In this document: in pieces, positions 52,814 through 61,257 of the stretch
Position numbering within the stretch: position 1 is the first letter of the stretch
Layout of the letters: every line of letters begins with the position of its first letter
Assembly: GCF_001423695.1 (NCBI RefSeq)
Contig: NZ_LMOZ01000001.1
Location: 248,001-312,000 of the forward strand
DNA: 64,000 bases
Source: Leifsonia sp. Leaf336
Lineage (GTDB): Bacteria > Actinomycetota > Actinomycetes > Actinomycetales > Microbacteriaceae
Direction: 5' to 3'
The notes under the pieces: generated by a model
Database searches by the model: none
What the model was told of the DNA's origin: nothing
Seen by the model: only the letters and a program-made list of their open reading frames with translations
Program-made: the position numbers and the translations under genes

Positions 52814-53472
52814 TGCCGATCCCGGATGCCGCAGGCGCCGCCGGTGCACCGCGCGAACTCGTGCGCGACCGGGTCTACGGCCGTCTGAAAGACGCCATCC
52901 TCACCGGCGTGCTGCTGCCCGGTGAGCGCCTCGACGAGGCCGAGCTGCGCCGCTGGCTCGGCGTCTCCGGCACCCCGATCCGGCAGGCGCTGCACACGCT
53001 GAGCCTGGAGGGCCTGGTGCAGACGGCCCCGCAATCGCACTCGGCCGTCATCGCCCCGCGGCCCGAGCAGGCCCAGGAGACCTTGCAGACGATCGGCGTG
53101 CTGCTGGCCGGCGCGACCCTCCTCACCCTGCCGCAGCTCGGCGCCGAGGCGCGCGCGGCGATGGGTGAGGGCATCGACGACGTGATCGCGCAGCTCGGCT
53201 CCGGCGACGTGCCCGCGATCACGCGCTCGGCGGAGTCGCTCTTCGGGGCGATGCTGCGGTCGTGCCCGAACCCGGTCCTTGTCGAGCTCATCGAGCGTGC
53301 CGCACCGTCGCTCAGCTACCACGTGAGCGTGGCCTCCCAAGGCCTGCACGCCGACCTCGGCGACCTGGCGCGCAGGTACCAGGCGCTGAAGAGCGCCCTG
53401 CGCCGCGGCGACGACCGCGAGGCGGTCATCGCCACGAAACGGGTGTTCGGCGTCCCGCACCCGACGGCCTGA
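52813..53472 (+). CDS. GntR-family transcription regulator (second of a tandem pair)
   Basis: 219 residues, paralog of the gene before it ([20 protein letters not shown] and [19 protein letters not shown] in the winged helix; both share LQTIGV at the start of the effector domain). The ATG overlaps the previous stop (TGATG), so the two are made together and may form heterodimers. No metabolic operon is attached on either side, so the effector and targets are unknown. Confidence 0.85.
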   Translation: MPIPDAAGAAGAPRELVRDRVYGRLKDAILTGVLLPGERLDEAELRRWLGVSGTPIRQALHTLSLEGLVQTAPQSHSAVIAPRPEQAQETLQTIGVLLAGATLLTLPQLGAEARAAMGEGIDDVIAQLGSGDVPAITRSAESLFGAMLRSCPNPVLVELIERAAPSLSYHVSVASQGLHADLGDLARRYQALKSALRRGDDREAVIATKRVFGVPHPTA

Positions 53473-53774
53473 CCCTCCGAGCTCCAGAGGCCGCCCCGAC
53501 TAGCCGTCGAGTTAGGCCGCACGAAACGCTGGCAATCCGCCCGAGCATGCCGGTGCGGGCGCCGAGGTCCGGAAGGATGGACGACGCGAAGGGGAGTAGC
53601 TCCGCACCCGGTTCCCGGGTGTGCGGGCACGTCGACATACTGGCTCGCGTCGAAGCGGCCCGGCGTGCCTCCCGTGCCACATCGGCCGGGCGAGCGAGAC
53701 CTTCGGTCCCACCACGGTGACCGGACTCTCCTTGCTGCGTGCTGTCCGGCGCCCTCGACCGAGAGGCCGGCCAG
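53473..53774. other. Intergenic region without a supported gene
   Basis: About 300 bases between the second GntR gene and the antiporter gene. It is GC-rich with no clear hairpin or long repeat; the promoter of the antiporter gene is expected here but I cannot place it. Confidence 0.5.
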
Positions 53775-55109
53775 ATGACCAGCAACAGAACAGACACCCG
53801 AGCGACCAGCGCGACACCCGCGCCGCCGCGCGCCGCCGGATCGCTCCGCGGAGTGTTGATCCCGCTCGGGCTGGTGGCGCTCGTCGCGGCGCAGGGCGTC
53901 GCGCTGCGCCTGAGCGGCGTCGAGGCGCCGCCGATCGTCGGCATCCTGATGTTCGGTCTCGCCATCGTCGCCGCCGCGTTCGCGCTGGCGTGGGCGGGGG
54001 AGGCGGCCGAGGTCGACATCTCGGGAGGCCTGGCGGTCGGGTTGCTGGCGATCATCGCGATCCTCCCCGAGTACGCGATCGACCTCTACTTCGCGTTCAC
54101 GTCCGGCTCGGACCCGAGCCAGGCGCAGTACGCCGCCGCGAACATGACGGGGTCCAACCGGCTGCTGCTCGGCTTCGGCTGGCCCTTCCTCCTGCTGATC
54201 GCGTTCCTCGTGTACCGCACGGCGCGCGCCCGCCGCCGGCCGACCGACCCGGACGTGAGCGCGCGCCCGTTCGCGGTGCGCCTCCCCGAGAGCAATCGGG
54301 TCGAGCTCGGCCTGCTGGTGATCGCGTCGATGCTCACCCTGGTCATCCCGCTGACCGGGAGCATCCCGGTCGTGCTCGGCGTCGGGCTGCTCGCGCTGTT
54401 CGGCTACTACCTCTGGCGCGTCTCGCGGGGCGAGAGCGAGGAGCCGGAGCTCGTGGGCGTGCCCCGCGCGATCGGCACGCTCCCGACGGTCGCCCGTCGC
54501 GCGACCGTCATCGGCATCTTCGTCGTCTCCGCCGTTGTCATCCTGTTGCTCGCGGAGCCGTTCGCGCACAGCCTGATCGCGGGAGGTCGTGCAGCGGGCA
54601 TCGACGACTTCCTCCTCGTGCAGTGGCTCGCGCCCCTTGCGTCGGAGGCCCCCGAGTTCGTCATCGCGATCATCTTCGCCACACGAGGCAAGGCGGCGAT
54701 GGGCCTCGGCATCCTGCTGGCCAGCAAGGTCAACCAGTGGACCGCGCTCGTCGGCACCCTGCCCGTCGCGCACCTCGTGGGCGGCGGAGGCTGGGCGCTG
54801 CCGCTGGACGGCCGCCAGGTCGAGGAGTTCACGCTCACGGTCGCGCAGACCGTGCTCGGGGTCGCGATGCTCGTCGGGCTGCGCTTCTCCGGCCGCTGGG
54901 CCGCTGCCCTGTTCGTGCTCTTCGCGGCGACGTTCGTGTTCACCTCCACCGAGGCCCGCTGGGTGGTGTCGGCCGTCTACGCGGTGCTGGCGGTCGCGCT
55001 GCTGGCGCGGCAGGCGCGCCTGGTGCCGCCGACGCTGGCCGCGCCCTTCCGCCGGATCGGGACGCGCACCCGCGACGCGGCCGCCTCGACGGAGCAGCCG
55101 GCTCGCTGA
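53775..55109 (+). CDS. Sodium/calcium exchanger family (CaCA) membrane antiporter
   Basis: 444 residues, about 11 hydrophobic segments. Two alpha-repeat regions are visible: GLLAIIAILPEYAIDLYFAF with AANMTGSN in the first half, and LAPLASEAPEFVIAIIFATR with LASKVNQWT in the second; the acidic residues (PE in each) are the cation-binding ones. It exchanges Na+ or H+ for Ca2+ or a similar cation. ATG 53775 is preferred (GAGAGG ~8 bases upstream) over GTG 53739. A single-gene unit between regulators and the lipoprotein/kinase pair. Confidence 0.82.
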   Translation: MTSNRTDTRATSATPAPPRAAGSLRGVLIPLGLVALVAAQGVALRLSGVEAPPIVGILMFGLAIVAAAFALAWAGEAAEVDISGGLAVGLLAIIAILPEYAIDLYFAFTSGSDPSQAQYAAANMTGSNRLLLGFGWPFLLLIAFLVYRTARARRRPTDPDVSARPFAVRLPESNRVELGLLVIASMLTLVIPLTGSIPVVLGVGLLALFGYYLWRVSRGESEEPELVGVPRAIGTLPTVARRATVIGIFVVSAVVILLLAEPFAHSLIAGGRAAGIDDFLLVQWLAPLASEAPEFVIAIIFATRGKAAMGLGILLASKVNQWTALVGTLPVAHLVGGGGWALPLDGRQVEEFTLTVAQTVLGVAMLVGLRFSGRWAAALFVLFAATFVFTSTEARWVVSAVYAVLAVALLARQARLVPPTLAAPFRRIGTRTRDAAASTEQPAR

Positions 55110-55193
55110 GGATCTCCGGTGTGACTGCCCATCCGCCTCGACACCGGCCGCGTCTGCGGCTACCGTGCTTGAGGCCGTGAGGAGGTGGCGTGT

Positions 55194-55625
55194 ATGAGGT
55201 CAGCCGGAGGACCCGTCCGGCGTGTCGTCGTCGCCGCTGCTCTCGCGGTCGCTCTCGGCCTCAGCGGCTGCGCTGCGGGATCGGAGTACTCGCCTCAGAC
55301 CGCCTCCACCCTCCAGCACGGCGTGCTCGAGGTGGCGACGGCTGCGCACGCGAACGACCTCGCCGGCGCGCAGACCAAGCTCGCCGCGCTGGCGAAGCTG
55401 AACGACGCCGCCCTGGCGAAGGGCGAGATCAGCGGCGCCAGGCACGCTGCGATCAACACCTCCATCGTCGCGGTGCGCGCCGACCTGACGCAGCTGCAGG
55501 ACCAGGCCGAGAAGACCCAGCTGCAGCAGCAGCTCCAGCAGCTCCAGCAACAGCAGCAGCAGCAGAAGGACCAGAAGGACAAGGGCCACGGCAAGGGCAA
55601 GTCCGGCTCCGACGGTGACGGGTGA
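55194..55625 (+). CDS. Lipoprotein with Gln-rich coiled-coil tail
   Basis: 143 residues. Lipobox LSGC (Cys ~25) after a signal peptide, then a helical region and a tail of Gln/Leu heptads (QQQLQQLQQQQQQQKDQKDK) followed by a Lys/Gly/Ser/Asp end. The tail is encoded by cag-rich repeat (about 55518-55567) prone to slippage. GAGGAGG lies 8 bases before ATG 55194. The stop overlaps the kinase start (TGATG), so lipoprotein and kinase are probably partners. Confidence 0.8.
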   Translation: MRSAGGPVRRVVVAAALAVALGLSGCAAGSEYSPQTASTLQHGVLEVATAAHANDLAGAQTKLAALAKLNDAALAKGEISGARHAAINTSIVAVRADLTQLQDQAEKTQLQQQLQQLQQQQQQQKDQKDKGHGKGKSGSDGDG

Positions 55626-56890
55626 TGTCGACGACGAACGAGACCCCACGACAGCTGACCGGCGAGACCGGCAGGCTGATCGCCGACCGCTACCGCATCC
55701 TCGACCGGATCGGCCGCGGGGGCCTCGCCGATGTCTACAGCGCGACCGACGAGGCGCTGGGCCGGGAGGTCGCGCTCAAGATCTTCCGCCCGGAGTTCGC
55801 GTCGGCGGCCGACCTCCGCCGGCAGCAGGATGAGGTCCGCATTCTCGCGACCCGGTCGCATCCGTCGCTGGTGACCCTGTTCGACGCGATCTCGGACGCC
55901 GAGGGCCGCGGCGTGCTGGTGCTGGAGTACGTGAAGGGCACCGACGTCAGGGAGCGCCTGCGCTCGGGCCCGCTCGCCACGCCGGCCGTCGCCGCGATCG
56001 GCGCGGACATCGCTCGGGCGCTCGCGTACCTCCACGGGGCCGGCGTCGTGCACAGGGACGTGTCCCCGGCGAACATCCTGCTCCCGGAGTCGACCGCCTC
56101 CGGGGTCGCCGCGAAGCTGACGGACCTGGGCATCGCCCGCCTGGTGGACGACGCCAAAGTCACCGCGACCGGCACGGTCATCGGGACGGCGAGCTACCTG
56201 AGCCCGGAGCAGGCCGCCGGCCGGCCGCTGACCGCGGCGACCGACGTCTACTCCCTGGGCCTCGTGCTGCTGGAGTGCCTGACGGGTCGCCGGGAGTTCC
56301 CCGGCAACGCCGTGGAGTCGGCGACGGCCCGGCTCTCCCGCGACCCGGTGATCCCGGAGTCGCTCGGCGTCGCGTGGACGGAGCTGCTGCGCGGGATGAC
56401 GGCGCGCGAGCCCGGTCGGCGCCTGGCCGCGGGGGAGGCCGCGTCGCAGTTGAGCGCCCTCCTCGCCGAGGAGGCCAGGACGGCGGTGCTTCCAGCGCCG
56501 GACGAGGTGCCCACGGCGCCCGTGGCGGCACGGGACGTGACGACGACTCTGCCGCCGACGCTGCTGCTCCCGGCATCGGATGCCGAGCCGACGCATCCGT
56601 TGGCGTCGAAGGCGCCGGCGGCGCGGCCGTCGACGACCCCGGAGCCCGAGACCGAGCGGCCCGCACGGTCGGAGCGCGCGGCGTCACCTCGCCGGCGCAC
56701 GGCGCTCGCAGTGATCCTGGCCCTCGACGCGCTCGCCGCCGTCGTCGCGGTGATCCTGACGATCGGCGCGCTCAGCGCCTCCGCGCACCCGGCACCCGAC
56801 CCGGTCGGCAGTTACCCTGCGGTCGGCGGAACCCTCGGCACCCACCTGAAGCAGCTCGAGCACCAGGTGTCGACGTCGTACGCGCCGTGA
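55625..56890 (+). CDS. Membrane Ser/Thr protein kinase (PknB-type)
   Basis: 421 residues. Kinase domain ~25-280: Gly loop IGRGGLADVYSA, Lys in VALKIF, catalytic loop VVHRDVSPANILL (HRD with SPAN for the usual KPAN), metal loop LTDLGIARL (DLG for DFG), IGTASYLSPEQAAG. A Pro/Thr/Glu-rich juxtamembrane stretch precedes one membrane helix (~358-380) and a short ~40-residue outer tail without PASTA or other sensor domain. The tail may interact with the coupled lipoprotein. It converges on the DUF2127 gene with 6 bases between stops. Confidence 0.93.
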   Translation: MSTTNETPRQLTGETGRLIADRYRILDRIGRGGLADVYSATDEALGREVALKIFRPEFASAADLRRQQDEVRILATRSHPSLVTLFDAISDAEGRGVLVLEYVKGTDVRERLRSGPLATPAVAAIGADIARALAYLHGAGVVHRDVSPANILLPESTASGVAAKLTDLGIARLVDDAKVTATGTVIGTASYLSPEQAAGRPLTAATDVYSLGLVLLECLTGRREFPGNAVESATARLSRDPVIPESLGVAWTELLRGMTAREPGRRLAAGEAASQLSALLAEEARTAVLPAPDEVPTAPVAARDVTTTLPPTLLLPASDAEPTHPLASKAPAARPSTTPEPETERPARSERAASPRRRTALAVILALDALAAVVAVILTIGALSASAHPAPDPVGSYPAVGGTLGTHLKQLEHQVSTSYAP

Positions 56891-56896
56891 GGCGGG

Positions 56897-57415
56897 TTAG
56901 CCCGCCACCGGCCTCCGGAAGACCCACGCCACCGTCCCCCGCCAGGTCGTGCGCAGTTCGCGGCCGCGGCGCCACTCCCGCCAGGTCAGCCAGATGATGA
57001 CCGCGTCGAAGACGGTCAGCACGGCGACGCCGATGGAGGGCTTCGTCACCAACTCGTAGACCTGGAAGATCAGGAACGCCCCGAGCGCGGCCATCGCCCA
57101 GGGGTAGATACGGCGCGACCCGACCAGCAGCGCGATCACGATCGCGAGCTTCACGGCGCCGTGCACCAGCAGGTAGACCGCGGCGAACACGAGGCTGCCG
57201 CGCTGGAGGTGCGCGGCGCCGTGGACGATGAGGTTGGCGATGAGGTCGTGCGGGTCCTCGGCCAGCTCCCCGGACGTCGCGGTGTCGGCGACGTGCTGCA
57301 GCTTCGCCGGAGTGACGAAGAGCAGCAGCACGCCGCCGACGAGCTCGACCAGGCCGTCGAGCCCCTTGAAGAGCACGCCCAGGAGGAAGACGAGGTCGAG
57401 TATCCGGTCCTTCAT
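56897..57415 (-). CDS. DUF2127 membrane protein
   Basis: 172 residues, four membrane segments. LDLVFLLGVLFKGLDGLVEL, then YLLVHGAVKLAIVIALLVGS and YPWAMAALGAFLIFQVYELV match the DUF2127 family (small membrane proteins of unknown function). AGGAGG lies 4 bases before the ATG. The secreted hydrolase gene ends 31 bases upstream on the same strand, so they may share a transcript. Confidence 0.85.
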   Translation of the reverse strand: MKDRILDLVFLLGVLFKGLDGLVELVGGVLLLFVTPAKLQHVADTATSGELAEDPHDLIANLIVHGAAHLQRGSLVFAAVYLLVHGAVKLAIVIALLVGSRRIYPWAMAALGAFLIFQVYELVTKPSIGVAVLTVFDAVIIWLTWREWRRGRELRTTWRGTVAWVFRRPVAG

Positions 57416-57446
57416 CGCACCTCCTGGGCCGTGTTGGACAGCCAGG

Positions 57447-59069
57447 CTACTTCAGCGTCATCGTCTCCATCGACAGGTACGTCTTCGCCGCCCAGGAGGC
57501 CGGGTCGTCCGCGAAGTGCTGGCGGAGGGCGCCGTTCTGGAGGGCGTTGTCGATCGACATCATGATCATCGACTGGTCCAGCACCAGCCGGCGATGCCCG
57601 ATCGACCCGCTGGCCGGGTTCACGGCGTCGAAGAAGCCGCCGTCGGCGCTGTAGATGCCCGGGTAGAGCGACCGCAGCTTCGCGATGTTGGCGTAGGAGT
57701 CCTGCGGCAGCACGCCGAGGGTGGTGAAGGAGGCGTGCGGGGTGACCACGTCCTCCGCCGAGCAGGCCGGGCACTGCGCGAGCGCCTGCCCCGCCGGGAA
57801 CTTCTGGCCTGCGGCGCCGTAGACGCCGTAGCCGCCCGTGTCATCGGCCGTGCTGGACGGCGACATGCCCCAGACCGGGTAGCCGAGCGTCTGGGTCGCG
57901 TACTTCTCCTGCACCTGGGCGGTGCGCACGTCTGCCAGGCCGAATCCGTTCTGGCCCCACGTGGTCTCCGGCACGATCTCGTTGGCGAGTGTCGCCTCGA
58001 ACATGCCTCCTCCCCAGGTCGGCAGGAACGTCAGCGACGTGCCGGGATAGGTGTAGTGGCCCTCCCAGACGTTGAAGACCTTGCCGCTCTGCGGGTCGGT
58101 GTACTTCTGCCAGTCGCCGGCGACCGGCCACTGCCCCTGCCACGAGAAGTCCGGATCGGTGCTGCACTGCTGCGGCGGGAGGGTGCGCCAGGTGCGCCAC
58201 CAGACGTCGCCCGGCATCTGGTGGAGGCCCATGCCGATGTACATCGCGATGCGCGGGTCGCTGTAGATCGCGCCGTTGTGGTAGCCGGCCGGGCCCTGGT
58301 CGGCGTAGTAGCCGCCGTACATCTGGCCGGTGGGCTGGTTGCCCGCGATGTCCGGGTTGGTGTTGCAGGCGGTCTGCGCCCGGTCGTCGTAGAAGATCGA
58401 GAAGTCCATCGGCGCGATCAGCGCGTCGATCTGCTTCCGCAGCTCGGGCAGCGCCTGGCGGGCGACGAGCAGACCCGACGCGTACCAGCCGTTGTCGACG
58501 GCCGAGAGGAACGAGCAGTTGTCCTGCTTCGGCGTCGTCTCGGTGGAGCAGTCGGCCGCGCCCGGGTTCAGGATGGTGTGGCCGGTGCCGGTGTCGTACC
58601 ACTGGAACAGGAAGCCGTGCGACGAGCGCAGCGCGGCGACGCCGGTCAGCGTCGACGAGATCAGCGCCCGCTCCTCCGGCCGCTTGATGATCCCCAGGTC
58701 GCCGGCGGAGACGACGGCCTCCAGATACACGCCGATGTTGGCCGCCGACGTGTATCCGCCCCGCGTCGCGGCCGGGCCGAGGTTGTCCAGCGGCAGATGG
58801 GTGGTGGGGTCGACGTCCTGCTTGAAGAAGTTCCAGGTGTCTTTCGCGACCTGCAGGAGGTCGGCCTTCTGGGAGGCGGTGAGCGGCGGCTGCGCGCTCA
58901 TCCCCTGCATGCCGCCCGGCCCGTGGCCGGCGGGGGCCGGCGCGGGCGCAGGGGCGGCCGTCGCCGTCTGCGCGGTGATGAGGGACCCGGCGGCGAGGCC
59001 GAGCGCGACGGACAGTCGCAGGATCACGGTTGCCCGGCGGGAGCGCCGGGCGGGACGGGGTCTGGTCAT
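57447..59069 (-). CDS. Secreted glucoamylase-like glycoside hydrolase (GH144/DUF3131-type)
   Basis: 540 residues, exported (signal peptide with LRLSVALGLAAGSLITAQTA, cleavage near TATAAP). The (alpha/alpha)6-type domain shows TWNFFKQDVDPTTHLPLDNL at the start, GFLFQWYDTGTGHTILNPGA, YYADQGPAGYHNGAIYSDPR, FLPTWGGGMFEATLANEIVP and VTPHASFTTLGVLPQD, matching the glucoamylase-like fold of GH144/DUF3131 proteins (beta-1,2- or other glucan hydrolases). Catalytic acids are not assignable with certainty. ATG 59069 has GGAGA 7 bases upstream. It may trim or release surface glucan. Confidence 0.65.
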   Translation of the reverse strand: MTRPRPARRSRRATVILRLSVALGLAAGSLITAQTATAAPAPAPAPAGHGPGGMQGMSAQPPLTASQKADLLQVAKDTWNFFKQDVDPTTHLPLDNLGPAATRGGYTSAANIGVYLEAVVSAGDLGIIKRPEERALISSTLTGVAALRSSHGFLFQWYDTGTGHTILNPGAADCSTETTPKQDNCSFLSAVDNGWYASGLLVARQALPELRKQIDALIAPMDFSIFYDDRAQTACNTNPDIAGNQPTGQMYGGYYADQGPAGYHNGAIYSDPRIAMYIGMGLHQMPGDVWWRTWRTLPPQQCSTDPDFSWQGQWPVAGDWQKYTDPQSGKVFNVWEGHYTYPGTSLTFLPTWGGGMFEATLANEIVPETTWGQNGFGLADVRTAQVQEKYATQTLGYPVWGMSPSSTADDTGGYGVYGAAGQKFPAGQALAQCPACSAEDVVTPHASFTTLGVLPQDSYANIAKLRSLYPGIYSADGGFFDAVNPASGSIGHRRLVLDQSMIMMSIDNALQNGALRQHFADDPASWAAKTYLSMETMTLK

Positions 59070-59112
59070 GGACGGTCTCCGTTTCGTGTCGTCATTGATC
59101 ACCCCGCGGACC

Positions 59113-59124
59113 GTATGCGCATAC
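59113..59124 (-). promoter_or_regulatory. 12-base palindrome upstream of the hydrolase gene
   Basis: gtatgcgcatac is perfectly symmetric and lies 44-55 bases before the start of the glucoamylase-like gene. Its size and position suit a dimeric repressor such as a LacI-type sugar regulator; no regulator gene is adjacent. The rest of 59070-59191 shows no gene. Confidence 0.35.
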
Positions 59125-59191
59125 ATTCGATCGCGCAAGTGGGGTCGACCGCGACTTTCGCGAAGCCGCCGTCAGCGCCCGTCCGCCCCGA

Positions 59192-60214
59192 TCACGGACC
59201 GGGAGCGAACTGCGAGAGCGTGTCGGTGGCGAGCGCCGTGCGGACGCGGGCGAGCGCGGCCGGGTCCACGTTCACGATCGACTGCCCGTCGGCGGAGGTG
59301 CCGGTCCCGGCGGTCGGCAGCGTGAAGGTGTGGATGCCCGACGCGCCTGAGATACGCATGCTCGCCGCCAGCGCGAGCATGCTCGGCAGGTCGAACGAGG
59401 AGTCCACGCTGACGGCGGATCCGGTGCTCCGCGCGAACGCCAGGAGGGCGGACGGGTCGGTGAGCACCGAGCGGTGGATCAGGGTCGTGGCGAACCCGGC
59501 CAGGAGGGCCTGCTGATCGGCCACGCGCTGATAGTCGGCTTCGGGGAAGGCGTAGCGCTCGCGTGCGAACGCGAGGGCTTCGTCGCCGTCGAGGTGGTTC
59601 ATGCCCTTGACGAATGTGTAGTGCGGCGACTTGACCGTGGTGAAGGCGACGGGGCTGTCGACGTCCACGCCCCCGATGGCGTTCGTGATGTCTTTCAGCC
59701 CGGCGAAGTCGAGGATCGCGACGTGGTCGATGCGCACCTGGAGCAGTTGCTCCACCGTCTGCACGGTCAGCGGGGTGCCGCCCCAGGCGAGGGCCGCGTT
59801 GATCTTCGCCGTGCCGTTCCCCGGGATGGGCACCCAGAGGTCGCGCATGATCGACATGACGTAGACGTCCCGGCGGTCGGCGTCGATGTGCACGAGCATC
59901 ATCGTGTCGGAGCGCTGATTCGACAGCGCGGTGGTGCCGACGGCGGTGGGGTCGCCGCGCGAATCCGAGCCGAGCAGCAGGATGTTCATCGCGCCGGTGG
60001 ATGAGACGGGCGGTCTCGGAACGGCCGTGGGCAGCGCGTTCGGAAGCCTCGTCACGTGCGAGTCGAACGTGCTCGCGACGCTCCCGGCATAGAACGCCGC
60101 GACGCCGAAGGCCGTTCCCGCGAAGAGCAGGACGACCGACGCGAGCACGATCGCGGCACGCAGCCAGCGTCCGTTGCGATCATGCGGATGGATGCGCATG
60201 CTGTGGATGGCCAT
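59192..60214 (-). CDS. LytR-CpsA-Psr (LCP) family protein
   Basis: 340 residues, one membrane helix (~20-40) and an extracytoplasmic LCP domain. Conserved features: LLLGSDSRGD, RSDTMMLVHID, SIMRDLWVPIPG, KINAALAWGG, DITNAIGGVDVDSPVAF, LDGDEALAFARERYAFPEAD and RVADQQ. LCP enzymes transfer lipid-linked polymers (teichoic acid, arabinogalactan or capsule) to peptidoglycan. ATG 60214 has gaggggg ~9 bases upstream; an earlier ATG at 60253 would add 13 residues without homology. Its role here may be anchoring the exopolysaccharide. Confidence 0.93.
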   Translation of the reverse strand: MAIHSMRIHPHDRNGRWLRAAIVLASVVLLFAGTAFGVAAFYAGSVASTFDSHVTRLPNALPTAVPRPPVSSTGAMNILLLGSDSRGDPTAVGTTALSNQRSDTMMLVHIDADRRDVYVMSIMRDLWVPIPGNGTAKINAALAWGGTPLTVQTVEQLLQVRIDHVAILDFAGLKDITNAIGGVDVDSPVAFTTVKSPHYTFVKGMNHLDGDEALAFARERYAFPEADYQRVADQQALLAGFATTLIHRSVLTDPSALLAFARSTGSAVSVDSSFDLPSMLALAASMRISGASGIHTFTLPTAGTGTSADGQSIVNVDPAALARVRTALATDTLSQFAPGP

Positions 60215-60264
60215 GCGGCTCGCCCCCTCGTGCCGGGGGTCGGGTGCCGGCACCTGAGACCAGT

Positions 60265-60329
60265 CGAGAAATCCTCAGTTCTCTCTGTGGTGCGGACAGT
60301 ATAAGCATTCTGTCCTCATTTATGAGGAC
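60265..60329 (-). promoter_or_regulatory. LCP gene promoter with palindrome and TGAGGATTTCTCG box
   Basis: Minus-strand TATACT (60303-60298) is a likely -10. A perfect palindrome gtcctcat-tt-atgaggac (60312-60329) takes the place of the -35, suggesting regulation. Downstream, actgaggatttctcg (60279-60265) matches a box before the DUF1972 glycosyltransferase gene. A small ccccac/gtgggg hairpin adjoins at 60330-60344. The region also serves the divergent hydrolase gene. Confidence 0.45.
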
Positions 60330-60420
60330 CCCCACTTCGTGGGGCTACGCACCTCGGCACCAGGGCTTGACAGTCAGGAGGCGCGGGCCGACGGTACGAA
60401 GGGAGACCGGAAGGGGTTCG

Positions 60421-61224
60421 ATGCGTGCAGGGGTGCCCGATGTGCAGGCGCGCATCGTAGTGACGTCGGATCGGGGTGGCCGGGCTCGCGAGGGCGAGAG
60501 CCTCGATGAGGCGACCGTGCTACTGCTGCACGGGATCGGCGTCAGCTCGCGGTACTTCCATCGGCTGTCCTCCGTGCTCGCCGAGCGCGGCCGCACCATC
60601 GCGGTCGACCTGCCGGGTTTCGGCCGTGCGCCGAAGCCCGGACGCCGGATGACCGTCGAGGACTACGCCGACCTCGTCGCGACCTTCCCCGACGGCCGAG
60701 AGCTCCGCGGCGTCGTGGTCGTCGGCCACTCGATGGGCACCCAGGTCGCCACGAGTCTCGCGCGGAGTCGACCCGACCTCGTGGCTGAGCTCGTGCTCCT
60801 CGGACCGGTCATGGCACCGGAGGACCGCGCTCCGCTGCGCGCGGCGAGCAGGCTGGCCCTCGATACCCTCCGCGAGAGTCCGCACAGCAACGCGCTCGTC
60901 CTCACCGACTACCTGCGTTGCGGACTGCGGTGGTATCTGAGCGTCCTGCCCTCGATGCTCGACCACCGCCTCGAAGACGACCTCCCGCTGATCGAGGCGC
61001 CTGTCACGATCGTCCGCGGGGAGCGCGACCCGATCGCCCGCGCGGACTGGGCGCGCGCGGTCGCCGCCCTCGCGCCTGAGGGCCGGTTCGTGGAGGTGCA
61101 GGGTGCTCCGCACGTGGTGATGCTGAGCCACGCCCGCGAGGTCGCTCGCATCGTGGGCCGGCGCTCCGCGGCCGGAGCAGGAGGACGGGCGGCGGCCGCT
61201 TCCTCGTCCGAGCTCGGTGAGTGA
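60421..61224 (+). CDS. Alpha/beta hydrolase
   Basis: 267 residues, cytosolic. Oxyanion region LLLHGIGVSSRYF, nucleophile elbow VVGHSMGTQ (Ser), acid in IVRGERDPIARAD (Asp), His in QGAPHVVMLSH. Family too broad to name the substrate; esterase, lipase or C-C hydrolase are possible. A C-terminal Ala/Gly-rich tail is not part of the fold. ATG 60421 follows GGAAGGGG. Divergent from the LCP gene. Confidence 0.88.
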   Translation: MRAGVPDVQARIVVTSDRGGRAREGESLDEATVLLLHGIGVSSRYFHRLSSVLAERGRTIAVDLPGFGRAPKPGRRMTVEDYADLVATFPDGRELRGVVVVGHSMGTQVATSLARSRPDLVAELVLLGPVMAPEDRAPLRAASRLALDTLRESPHSNALVLTDYLRCGLRWYLSVLPSMLDHRLEDDLPLIEAPVTIVRGERDPIARADWARAVAALAPEGRFVEVQGAPHVVMLSHAREVARIVGRRSAAGAGGRAAAASSSELGE

Positions 61225-61257
61225 CCTGATCGTCCCGGGGAGGGGCCTCGCGGTCGG

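Noticed and set aside
55625-56890. Kinase judged inactive because of HRDVSPAN and DLG
   Set aside because: These variants occur in active bacterial kinases; the catalytic Lys, the HRD Asp and the metal-binding Asp are all present.
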